Source: Flavobacterium sp. (GTDB lineage: Bacteria; Bacteroidota; Bacteroidia; Flavobacteriales; Flavobacteriaceae). From it: a DNA stretch of 64,000 bases. Location: NCBI RefSeq assembly GCF_027484205.1, contig NZ_JAIXUB010000001.1:1-64000 (forward strand), read 5' to 3'. This document shows positions 45,813 through 54,528 of the stretch, one piece after another (the first letter of the stretch is position 1; every line of letters starts with the position of its first letter). The notes under the pieces are model-generated. The model was given only the letters and a program-made list of their open reading frames with translations. It did not search any database and was not told the origin of the DNA. The position numbers were made by a program, and so were the translations under genes.

Positions 45813-48776
45813 TTAAAAACTAACATTTAAACCTAATAAGAACGTTTTGTTTGTTGGGTATGCGTCAAGCTCTATACCTGCACTTCCCAATGGATCGCCA
45901 TTTCCGCTACCTGATAACTCAGGAGAATAGCCAGAATATTTTGTAAAAATGAATGGATTGATTGCAGAAACATATAATCTTACTTTATCAATTTTTTCAT
46001 ATACCTTAGGCAAAGTATAACCAATAGTAATATTATTTATTCTTAAATAATCACCATCTTCAATGTAGTAAGTTGAGGATATTGGCACGTTATTAAATGG
46101 TGTTGGATTTGTAGCATTAGGATTAGATGGTGTCCAAAAATCTTGTAAAACATCATACTCTACATTTTCACCACCAAAACGTTGTGCCTTTTTACCGTTA
46201 TAAATTTTATTTCCCCCAACGCCATAAGCGTCAACAGAAAAATCAAGATTTTTGTAATTTCCACCAAAGCTAAAACCATAAGTAAAAGTTGGAAGGTAAG
46301 AACCTGCTACAACTCTCTCATCACTATAAGTAAAATTACCATCACCATTTAAACCAGTTACTTGATAAACATAAAAGCTTCCTAATGCTTCACCAACTAA
46401 AACCTTTTTAGTCCATTGACCATTATTGATACTTCCGCCTATAAAATCTGAAAAATAAGAATTGTCAACATTTGTTAACTCATTTTTGTTGTAGGAATAA
46501 TTTCCTGAAACATAATAATTAAAATTGTCATTAATTTTAGAATTCCATTTTAAAGAAACTTCTACACCTTTGTTACTTACATCGCCAGTATTAACTGTTA
46601 CTAATCCTGGTGAGAGAACTGATGGAAGTGTAATCGGCAAAATTATATCAGATGATTTTCTATCATAAACATCAACTGAACCTGATAATTTATTATTTAA
46701 AACCTTGAAATCTAATCCAAAATCAATTTCTTTCATGGTTTCCCATGTTAAGTTAGGATCTACTTGATATGGTTGATTATTTCCTGGGTAAATATTTTGA
46801 TCATCGCCAAATGCATAATTATTTCCAGATGAAAAAACAGGTAAATTTAAAGAGTTGAGTGTATTTCCATTTCCAACTTCACCATAACCACCTCTAAATT
46901 TTAAATAATTAAGAAATTTTACATTTTCCATAAAACTTTCTTTAGTAATAACCCAACCTGCTGAAACTGAAGGAAAGTATGCCCAACGTTTGTCAGATTG
47001 AAATGCGCTAATTCCCTCTTTCCTGATTGTTGCAGAAAATAAGTATTTATTATCATATTCATATTCCGCTCTTGCAAAATAAGCAATTGAAACAACTGGT
47101 GTTGAATTGATATTACTAACCACAGAACCTGGAGCTATTTCAGTATTGTATGATGATAGATCTAATGACCAATAATTAGATTGTTCAGGAACATTCCATC
47201 TTGTTCCCGATAAATTTTCAGATGTATTAGAAGTAGTTCTTGACATTCCTGCAACAAAAGTTAACTCACTATTTCCAAATGCCTTTTTATATGTTGCAAA
47301 GTTGTCCCAATTCCATCTATATGAACTACCTCTTCTTTGGTTTAATGTGTTTATTGGAGAAGCTGCAGGATAATCTGCAATTTCATCCGTTGGATTTTGA
47401 GATAAATAAATTTCTCGTGAAGGTGTGTAAGTATATCCTCTTGACCAATCGTAAGTAGCACCAAAATTTGAATTGAATTTTAAATCTTTAAAAATTTGTA
47501 ATTCTGCACCAATTGAACCAAAAAGAGTTACATTTTTATTTTGCTCATTAGTATAATATAATTGAGCAACAGGATTTCCAACATTATTAAATCTGTCGCT
47601 ACCATTTATGTCAATCAAACCTGTTGCTGGATCTCTCAAAGGAACACCCCAACGACCGTTTGCGAATTTCACAGGAACAATTGGAGATTGTTTGTAAGCA
47701 TTTGTAAAAGCACTTAATGGTTTTGGTGTATTATTAACAATTGCTACATTAATTGCTGGGGTAATTTTCAAAGTTTTATTTAGAAGTTTGAACTCATTTC
47801 TTGAACTAATGTTTGTTCTTTCAAATTCAGTTCCATTTAAAATTCCTTTTTCTTTATAGTTTGTTGCTCCAAAATAATAATTTGCATTATCAACTCCGCC
47901 AGATAAAGAAATATAATTACTTATTACTTCACCAGTCGACGTTATTTCATCTAACCATGTTGTATTATTAGGTTGCGTAAAATTAAAATAGGAAGATGAA
48001 CCAAGAGCAGTGTTGTTATAGTACGCATACCTATAAGAATCAGACATTTTCACCTTACGTTGAATAAATTTCTGACCATAATAAGCATCATAATTAACTT
48101 TAATTTCTCCTTTTCCTCTTTTTGTGGTAACTACAACTACACCATTTGAACCTTTTTGACCATAAATCGCTAATGATGAAGCATCTTTTAAAATATCTAG
48201 TGTAGCAATTTCGTTTGGACTTAAACCATTCAAACTTGATGCTTCAACTCCATCTATTATATACAATGGATCTCTTGCTCCAAGTAAAGTTCCTAAACCT
48301 CTAATTCTTATCGTTGGATTTGCACCAGGTTCGTCATTTGTAACAATATTAACACCTGCTGCTCTACCTTGAATTGCCTGAATAGCATTTTGTGCTGGTG
48401 TTTTTACGATATCAGCTGCTTTAATTTGTGAAACCGAACCTGTAATTGCTCCAGCTTTCTTAGTACCATAACCAATAACTACAACTTCATTTATTGTACT
48501 AACTTCTTCTTGAAGTACTATTACTATATTTGATGTTGCTTTTACATTTTTTGTGGTGTAACCAACCATCGAAATTTTAAGATTATCACCTTTGTTTGCT
48601 TTAATTTTAAAATTTCCATCTAAGTCTGAGGCAACATTTAGTTTGCTAGTAACATTAGAAATATTTGCACTTGGAAGACCATTACCCTTTTCATCAACAA
48701 CTCTACCCGCAATTTCTTGTGAAAATAAAGTTCCTGAAAAGAGCAATAAAAATAAAATTAGAATACTGTTTTTCAT
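45813..48776 (-). CDS. susC: SusC/RagA TonB-dependent outer-membrane transporter
   Basis: A 987-residue protein when started at ATG 48776 (M-K-N-S-I-L-I-L); an upstream ATG at 48809 adds 11 residues ahead of the signal peptide and is unlikely. Signal peptide 1-20 (L-F-S-Q), carboxypeptidase-regulatory-like domain about 21-95 (I-A-G-R-V-V-D-E-K-G-N-G-L-P), TonB box and plug (V-V-I-G-Y-G-T, then R-I-R-G-L-G-T and P-L-Y-I-I-D-G-V) and a 22-stranded barrel ending in N-V-S-F. It imports oligosaccharides with SusD. A -7 box (TATATTTG, minus strand 48814-48807) precedes it. Confidence 0.93.
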   Translation of the reverse strand: MKNSILILFLLLFSGTLFSQEIAGRVVDEKGNGLPSANISNVTSKLNVASDLDGNFKIKANKGDNLKISMVGYTTKNVKATSNIVIVLQEEVSTINEVVVIGYGTKKAGAITGSVSQIKAADIVKTPAQNAIQAIQGRAAGVNIVTNDEPGANPTIRIRGLGTLLGARDPLYIIDGVEASSLNGLSPNEIATLDILKDASSLAIYGQKGSNGVVVVTTKRGKGEIKVNYDAYYGQKFIQRKVKMSDSYRYAYYNNTALGSSSYFNFTQPNNTTWLDEITSTGEVISNYISLSGGVDNANYYFGATNYKEKGILNGTEFERTNISSRNEFKLLNKTLKITPAINVAIVNNTPKPLSAFTNAYKQSPIVPVKFANGRWGVPLRDPATGLIDINGSDRFNNVGNPVAQLYYTNEQNKNVTLFGSIGAELQIFKDLKFNSNFGATYDWSRGYTYTPSREIYLSQNPTDEIADYPAASPINTLNQRRGSSYRWNWDNFATYKKAFGNSELTFVAGMSRTTSNTSENLSGTRWNVPEQSNYWSLDLSSYNTEIAPGSVVSNINSTPVVSIAYFARAEYEYDNKYLFSATIRKEGISAFQSDKRWAYFPSVSAGWVITKESFMENVKFLNYLKFRGGYGEVGNGNTLNSLNLPVFSSGNNYAFGDDQNIYPGNNQPYQVDPNLTWETMKEIDFGLDFKVLNNKLSGSVDVYDRKSSDIILPITLPSVLSPGLVTVNTGDVSNKGVEVSLKWNSKINDNFNYYVSGNYSYNKNELTNVDNSYFSDFIGGSINNGQWTKKVLVGEALGSFYVYQVTGLNGDGNFTYSDERVVAGSYLPTFTYGFSFGGNYKNLDFSVDAYGVGGNKIYNGKKAQRFGGENVEYDVLQDFWTPSNPNATNPTPFNNVPISSTYYIEDGDYLRINNITIGYTLPKVYEKIDKVRLYVSAINPFIFTKYSGYSPELSGSGNGDPLGSAGIELDAYPTNKTFLLGLNVSF

Positions 48777-48806
48777 GATTGAAATGTAATAATTGGATTG
48801 TACACA

Positions 48807-49022
48807 CAAATATAATCATTACATCGTTATAGTTGCAGTGAATTTTATACTACATAACTACATCAATAATAGTAAAATATTATTTAAAATATTGTTTTTC
48901 AATACTATAAAATATCAAAAATTAAATATCAACTAATCATCAATAATTACAAATGATGTATATATGATGTAGCAAACAAATTAGTAAATCTATAAAAAAT
49001 TCACTGTAAAAAAATTACATCG
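48807..49022 (-). promoter_or_regulatory. susC promoter region with TACATCR site array
   Basis: On the minus strand TATATTTG (48814-48807) is a good -7 box 31 bases before the susC ATG, with no clear -33 TTG. Copies of TACATC(A/G) or its complement lie at 48820-48826, 48859-48865, 48954-48960, 48965-48971 and 49016-49022. The pair at 48954/48965 repeats with an 11-base step. The first site lies 5 bases upstream of the -7 box, the position of an activator that replaces the -33 contact. Confidence 0.55.
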
Positions 49023-49040
49023 ATAAATAATTCATTAACT

Positions 49041-51785
49041 TTATATATTATTCATAAAACTAGAAAGATTGATTTCTTGGTCAATATTGAGTTTCTTTCT
49101 GAGTCTATAACGATGTAATTCAACTCCACGATAAGAAATATTCATTAAAGGAGCTATTTCCTTTGAAGTTAAATTCATTTTGAGGTAAATGCAAAGCTTT
49201 TTATCTTTTGAAGTTAATGCAGGATATTTAATTGATAGTCTTTTTATAAAATCTTCATGACTTTTAAATAAATTATTTTCAAACGTTTCCCATTCTTTTT
49301 TATTGATGGAATTCATTTTAATAGTTTTTCGAATATTATTTTTCAAATTAGAGATATCATTTTCTTTCTCAAGTAAATTTTGAATACCTTCTATCATTTC
49401 AGTTTGTTTTGCAATAGATAATGATTTCCCTGCTACCTCTGAGGCTTTTGTTTGCACCTGAATTTCTAAAATATGTTTTTCATATTCTTGAATTTTCAAT
49501 TTATTTTCGGCATCTAACTCTAATTGAAGTATTTCTCTTTGATGTTTTAATTCTTCTTCTTTTAACTTTATTTTTTCTAAATATCTAATTTTATTCCATT
49601 TGTAATATAAAAACAAAAGCGTAGATGAAAACAATATGTAAAATGATATCATCCAAAAAGAAAAATACCAAGGTCGTGCTACATTAAACTCATATGATGT
49701 AATCTTTTTAAAATCATTTCCGTTATTATAAAAAATTTCAACCTCTTGATTACCACTTGTTAAGTTATTCAAATTAATATTACCATTTGATATTGGCAAC
49801 ATTTCATCCGTATTATTAAGTTTATAAAATAATGTAAGTTCATTATACCCATAATATGGTGAAATAATATTTAAATCAATAGATTGATTGTGTTCTAAAT
49901 TAAAATCTTCATCAATCAATTTGCCTTGATAAAACCCTTCTACTTTTATAACTCCTATATTCAATTTGGATTTAGTAGGTTCAAAAACAAAAAAACCATC
50001 ATCAAGATTAATTATCAATTCCTTCCCAAACTGGTACACTTTTGTATCTTGATTTACAATTTTTCCTTTATAATATTTTTCAGGAATTAGCTCACTAATA
50101 AAGCCATTATCATCTTGAGTAATTAGGTAAAATAATCCATTTTTTAAAATCACAAATTGCTCATTATTTACAGCTATTATTTGTGAAATATCCTTAAATA
50201 ATTTATTGAAAACCGAATTGATTTCTAATTTATTAGTCAATGAATTATAATTGTACCATGAATTGTGGATAAGAAATAAAATTTGATTTTTGTAGTTAAA
50301 CATTTTTACTTCATAATCATTTGAAATTCCATTACTTTTAGTAACGTTTTCTATCCTTTTAACCTTAAAATCAGGGTTGAAATTAATTTTATATAAACTT
50401 TTATAATTATCAACAGCCCATAACTCATCCTCTTTATTCTGGGCAACCGTTTTTATAGGTTTTGTCAGTCCTTCTAATCGTTTAAAATTAGAAAAATCAT
50501 CGCTAGAGTATGCAATTATTCCTGCATAATGTGCCATAAAATAATTGTTCGAAAAGTTGTTTTTCAATAATTGCCAACCTCCATTTATTGGATTTACTTT
50601 TCTGTAGGAAGTATTATCAAACAAAAAGGTTCCATCATTGTGTCCAATTAAATAATTATTATCAACTTTATTAATATCCCAAACTTGCCCTTGTGAATTA
50701 TCAATAAACCTCAATAAATTATTTTCATAAACAAACAAACCATGATTTGAACCAAGCAAATAACCATTTTTTGTTGGTGAAATCGCATAAACAGAACCCA
50801 AAACTCCTGAATTATCTGAAAAAACTGAAAACGGAGAATTAATTTCAACATGAGCAATGCCATTATCCATTCCTAACCACAAATCATTTTCTTTATCAAA
50901 TCCAATACTTAAAATCGAATTGTTCTTTAAAGAATTATTTCTATTTATACTTATGGTTTTATTCTTTTTAAAATCAACTACATAAACACCTTTAAAAGCT
51001 GTCCCAATGGCTAATCTATCATTATCAATAAATCTTGCTGTAATGATTAACTCTGATTTTAAAATAGTGTTTATTGGATGATTCCAAGTAGATAAAATTC
51101 CATTCTTTTCAACATAAACACCATTCTTTTTTGTAAATATAAAAGTACCATCAGAATTTGAATCAATAGAATGAATTATAGTATTTTCGAGAGTAATCCA
51201 CTTATTAATTTTTACAAACTTTTTATTTTCAAGTAAATAAACACCATTTGTAACTGAAGCAACGTACAATTTTTCTTTTAGAGGAAAACAATAAGAAATT
51301 TGAAATGGTATCTTAATCTTTTCAATTTTATTACCATTTAAAATAAAAATTTCATTGAATGATTGAAAGTAAATTTGATTTTTAAATTTGAATATCTTCC
51401 AAATTTCTTCATTATTTGAAGCGCCTGTAAAAAGTTTTTTACCTTTTGATAATGATGTGTATTTCATTTCGCCATGAACTCGTTTCCAGTATCCAAATTC
51501 ATTATAAGAACCACAATATATTTTATCACTATCAGCAAAAACGGAACGAATTATAGTTTTGTTAGGCAACGTGTACTTCTCCCATTTCACTCCATTGTAA
51601 CGCAAAAAATAATGATTGTTCGCAAAATAAATAGCATTATCATTCCCTTGGCAAACACTCCAAACTTGATTATCGCCATTATATTCTGTTTTTGTAAAAT
51701 TTTCAACAAAAGGTAACAATTGCTGAGATTTTACACTAAAACTCAATAAAAGAAACAAAAAACTATGAAAGAAATATTTTTTCAC
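49041..51785 (-). CDS. Membrane-anchored propeller sensor with LuxR-type DNA-binding domain, PUL regulator
   Basis: A 914-residue one-component regulator. Signal peptide 1-20; residues about 25-620 form two-component-regulator propeller blades (repeated W-x-G-M-D-N-G, L-W-A-V-D-N-Y); a Y_Y_Y-like Ig domain lies about 630-700; one transmembrane helix at about 706-728; a coiled coil about 735-830. A LuxR-like helix-turn-helix (about 857-910: L-T-S-K-E-I-A-P-L-M-N-I-S-Y-R-G-V-E-L-H-R-Y-R-L-R-K-K-L) closes the protein. No kinase or receiver domain is present. It should sense a periplasmic glycan and activate the PUL directly. A minus-strand TATATTTG box (51812-51805) precedes it. Confidence 0.88.
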   Translation of the reverse strand: MKKYFFHSFLFLLLSFSVKSQQLLPFVENFTKTEYNGDNQVWSVCQGNDNAIYFANNHYFLRYNGVKWEKYTLPNKTIIRSVFADSDKIYCGSYNEFGYWKRVHGEMKYTSLSKGKKLFTGASNNEEIWKIFKFKNQIYFQSFNEIFILNGNKIEKIKIPFQISYCFPLKEKLYVASVTNGVYLLENKKFVKINKWITLENTIIHSIDSNSDGTFIFTKKNGVYVEKNGILSTWNHPINTILKSELIITARFIDNDRLAIGTAFKGVYVVDFKKNKTISINRNNSLKNNSILSIGFDKENDLWLGMDNGIAHVEINSPFSVFSDNSGVLGSVYAISPTKNGYLLGSNHGLFVYENNLLRFIDNSQGQVWDINKVDNNYLIGHNDGTFLFDNTSYRKVNPINGGWQLLKNNFSNNYFMAHYAGIIAYSSDDFSNFKRLEGLTKPIKTVAQNKEDELWAVDNYKSLYKINFNPDFKVKRIENVTKSNGISNDYEVKMFNYKNQILFLIHNSWYNYNSLTNKLEINSVFNKLFKDISQIIAVNNEQFVILKNGLFYLITQDDNGFISELIPEKYYKGKIVNQDTKVYQFGKELIINLDDGFFVFEPTKSKLNIGVIKVEGFYQGKLIDEDFNLEHNQSIDLNIISPYYGYNELTLFYKLNNTDEMLPISNGNINLNNLTSGNQEVEIFYNNGNDFKKITSYEFNVARPWYFSFWMISFYILFSSTLLFLYYKWNKIRYLEKIKLKEEELKHQREILQLELDAENKLKIQEYEKHILEIQVQTKASEVAGKSLSIAKQTEMIEGIQNLLEKENDISNLKNNIRKTIKMNSINKKEWETFENNLFKSHEDFIKRLSIKYPALTSKDKKLCIYLKMNLTSKEIAPLMNISYRGVELHRYRLRKKLNIDQEINLSSFMNNI

Positions 51786-51830
51786 GACACAAATTTTATT
51801 GTATCAAATATATAGTTTTTATTATTAACA

Positions 51831-51860
51831 AAAAATCCCGAAACGAATCGGGATTTTTTT
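51831..51860 (-). terminator. Terminator after the 51862-53064 gene
   Basis: AAAAATCCCGA (51831-51841) pairs with TCGGGATTTTT (51848-51858) around six bases. On the minus strand it is followed by a T run and separates the dehydrogenase-like gene from the PUL regulator. Confidence 0.85.
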
Positions 51861-51861
51861 G

Positions 51862-53064
51862 CTATTTTCCATCTACATAATCTTGTAAATATTGGAATCT
51901 TTCTGTGAGTTTACCTTTCTCGGTTATTTTAGCTCTTTGCAATATTCCATCTTTATCACCATTAAAAAAAGCTGGAATCACATGTTCCATAAACATTTCT
52001 CCAAATCCTTCACTCGCATCTTTAGGCAATTCGCAAGGCAAATTATCAACCGACATTACCATAATTGAACCTGGATGTGTATAGGAAACTTCTTTGTGCC
52101 CACTTGGCAAATATCCAAAAAATGGTTCAGCAATGGTTGATGCTTTTACAGTACATGCAATTGGACCATCAACATCACAAGAAATATCTGCAACGACTTG
52201 AATTTTATTTTTTGGAGCGTTTAACATTTCACGTGTTAAAATATCGGGCGCACCATTTCCATGAAAATGTCCTGCCATATAAATATCTGCAACTTTAGTA
52301 AATCGTTCAAAATCGGAAACATACTCTTGTGGATTTTTATAAAAATCTTGATTATCTAAAACTTGGCCATCAATTCTTTTATTGTAATCTAAAACATCAA
52401 TTTGAGTATAAACGGGTTGTGTATAAACTTTATTTAAAAAGTCATCAACTGAAACCTCTTTAATTTTCATTCCATCGAGGATTTCTTTCGCGCCCATTCC
52501 TACTTTTCCATGACCTGTAAGCACAATTTTAATATTTGGAAGCATTGGTCTTCTTAATCTTTCAATTAAATCTTCCTTGCTTTTTAATGTTTCGGCTTTC
52601 GCCAAATTAAAAAGATCATACTTAATTCCGAATGCTCTAAATCCATTGTATGCACCAACTATTCCTGCATATCTTCCGAAACCAATAAGTCTTTTATTGT
52701 TAGCATCAACAATAGTTTCATGGTCGTACAATTCTATATTTTTTTCTAAAACTGCTTGAAGTAACTTTCTATTATATGGTTGAAATTTTATTGTATGCGA
52801 AAAGAAAAAATACTTTTTATTAGGAATTAATGCATCTACTGGAACTTCTTTTACACCAAATAAAACATCACAATCGGTCATATCTGTTGCAACTTCTAAA
52901 CCTAAATTACTATACTCTTCATCTGAAAAAACTCTAATATCAGAACTTTCTACTTTTATTTGAGCTTCAGGATGTTCAGTTTTTAATCTAACTAATTCTT
53001 CAGGCGTAAAAACAACTCTCCTATCGGGTGGATTTTTTCTTTCTTTAATAATTCCAAACTTCAT
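51862..53064 (-). CDS. Saccharopine/alanine dehydrogenase-like NAD(P)-dependent oxidoreductase
   Basis: A 400-residue cytosolic protein when started at ATG 53064 (M-K-F-G-I-I-K-E-R-K-N-P-P-D-R-R-V); an upstream TTG frame adds 18 atypical residues and is not preferred. The N-terminal domain is of the alanine dehydrogenase/PNT type (F-T-P-E-E-L, D-V-L-F-G-V-K-E-V, F-F-F-S-H-T-I-K). The Rossmann segment is I-K-I-V-L-T-G-H-G-K-V-G-M-G-A. The C-terminal part has V-A-D-I-S-C-D-V-D-G-P-I. The family is widespread in Bacteroidota and is often annotated as saccharopine dehydrogenase; the true substrate is uncertain. Confidence 0.82.
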   Translation of the reverse strand: MKFGIIKERKNPPDRRVVFTPEELVRLKTEHPEAQIKVESSDIRVFSDEEYSNLGLEVATDMTDCDVLFGVKEVPVDALIPNKKYFFFSHTIKFQPYNRKLLQAVLEKNIELYDHETIVDANNKRLIGFGRYAGIVGAYNGFRAFGIKYDLFNLAKAETLKSKEDLIERLRRPMLPNIKIVLTGHGKVGMGAKEILDGMKIKEVSVDDFLNKVYTQPVYTQIDVLDYNKRIDGQVLDNQDFYKNPQEYVSDFERFTKVADIYMAGHFHGNGAPDILTREMLNAPKNKIQVVADISCDVDGPIACTVKASTIAEPFFGYLPSGHKEVSYTHPGSIMVMSVDNLPCELPKDASEGFGEMFMEHVIPAFFNGDKDGILQRAKITEKGKLTERFQYLQDYVDGK

Positions 53065-53217
53065 TTTAACTTTATTTTTTTGAGACCTCAAAAGTAGTTG
53101 TAACGAAAACGTTTTCAAAACTTTTTATTGAAAAATAAACAACAAGTTTAATTATTGAATTTCAATTAATTGAATACTATTGTTGATAATTTTATAATTA
53201 TTATAACATTTCAAGAA

Positions 53218-53247
53218 ATTTGATTGATGTATTGTTTGTTATATTTG
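53218..53247 (+). promoter_or_regulatory. Putative promoter of the beta-lactamase-like gene
   Basis: TTTG at 53218-53221 and TATATTTG at 53240-53247, 18 bases apart, match the Bacteroidota -33/-7 consensus. The start codon at 53267 leaves a leader of about 12 bases. Confidence 0.6.
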
Positions 53248-53266
53248 TTTTTCAAGCTAACCAAAA

Positions 53267-54469
53267 ATGAACCATAATAGATTACCATATATAGTACTTT
53301 TTGCTACTTTTTTATTGCTTATGAGTTGCGATAAATCAGGCAAACTAAAAAACCCTTTCCAAAAGAAAAAGCCATCTGTTGAGTATGCAATGCTTCCTTT
53401 AGAAGATTCATTGCCAAAACTTTCTGATGCATATAAAAAGACCAAAAAACGTGAAATAGAAAATTTTTTTACTAATAATTTTGCCAATGATTTTGAAAAC
53501 ATGAGTTTTTTAGTGGCAAAAAATGGTCAAATTATTTATGAGAAATATGATGGATTTGCTGATAAAGAAAATAATGTTTTAAATTCTCCAGAAACGCCAT
53601 TACATATTGCATCTGTTACCAAAGTTCTAACCGCTTCCGCAATTTTAAAATTAGTAGAAGCAAAAAAAATTACTTTAGATCAAAAACTAACAACGATTTT
53701 TAAAGGTTTTCCCTATCCAGATGTCACCATAAGAACACTACTAAATCATCGAAGCGGATTGAAAAAATACAACTATTTCTGCGATGATAAAGCCATTTGG
53801 GGAAGAGACAAAACACTTACAAATAAAGACATTCTGAACATTCTTATCACAAAAAACATTCCTTTAGATTATAAAACGGATACACACTTTACTTACAATA
53901 ACACTAATTATGTTTTATTGGCTTTAATCATTGAGAAAGTAACTGGAAAACGTTACAGTAAAGCCATGAAGGAAATTATATTTGATCCATTGGAAATGAA
54001 AAATACCTTTGTTTTTGATGAAACTACACCTATTGAAAAAGGAACTCCTTCTTATAAATTTAACTATCAAAAATATCCTTTTGATTTTCTTGACGCCGTT
54101 TATGGTGATAAAAATATTTACTCTACACCAAGAGATTTACTCAAATTTGATTTGGCAAGAAATGCTCCAACTTTTTTACCAAAAAAACTACTTGACGAGG
54201 TTTACAAAGGATATAGTTATGAAAGTAAAGGAATTAAAAATTATGGTTTAGGAATTCGACTGCGCGAATGGGAAACCGGTCAAAAACTATATTATCATAA
54301 TGGTTGGTGGCACGGAAACACAGCAAGTTATATCAATTTAAAAAAGGAAAATGCGGTAATTATTGCGCTTTCTAATAAATTTACAAGAAAGACTTTTCAA
54401 ATGAAACGTTTGTCGGTACTTTTTGGAGATTATCCTTTTACTTTGAAAGACACTGTTGCGAGTGAATAG
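53267..54469 (+). CDS. Serine hydrolase, class C beta-lactamase/esterase family lipoprotein
   Basis: A 400-residue lipoprotein (L-L-L-M-S-C-D-K). Penicillin-binding-type motifs are present: Ser116-V-T-Lys119 (S-V-T-K in I-A-S-V-T-K-V), Tyr210-N-N (Y-x-N), and H-N-G-W-W-H-G near residue 344 in place of KTG. That set is typical of serine esterases, D-amino-acid peptidases and related enzymes, rather than of clinically relevant beta-lactamases. It lies alone between divergent neighbours and has a good -33/-7 promoter. Confidence 0.85.
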   Translation: MNHNRLPYIVLFATFLLLMSCDKSGKLKNPFQKKKPSVEYAMLPLEDSLPKLSDAYKKTKKREIENFFTNNFANDFENMSFLVAKNGQIIYEKYDGFADKENNVLNSPETPLHIASVTKVLTASAILKLVEAKKITLDQKLTTIFKGFPYPDVTIRTLLNHRSGLKKYNYFCDDKAIWGRDKTLTNKDILNILITKNIPLDYKTDTHFTYNNTNYVLLALIIEKVTGKRYSKAMKEIIFDPLEMKNTFVFDETTPIEKGTPSYKFNYQKYPFDFLDAVYGDKNIYSTPRDLLKFDLARNAPTFLPKKLLDEVYKGYSYESKGIKNYGLGIRLREWETGQKLYYHNGWWHGNTASYINLKKENAVIIALSNKFTRKTFQMKRLSVLFGDYPFTLKDTVASE

Positions 54470-54528
54470 TCTAAAAATCTGATTAAAATTTAATAATTTT
54501 TTGCTATTTTTGACCAATCTTTTTTGAT

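Noticed and set aside
53065..53118. TTG start 18 codons upstream for the dehydrogenase-like gene
   Set aside because: The family begins at M-K-F-G-I-I-K-E, the ATG at 53064; the extra residues are unlike a cytosolic enzyme N-terminus.
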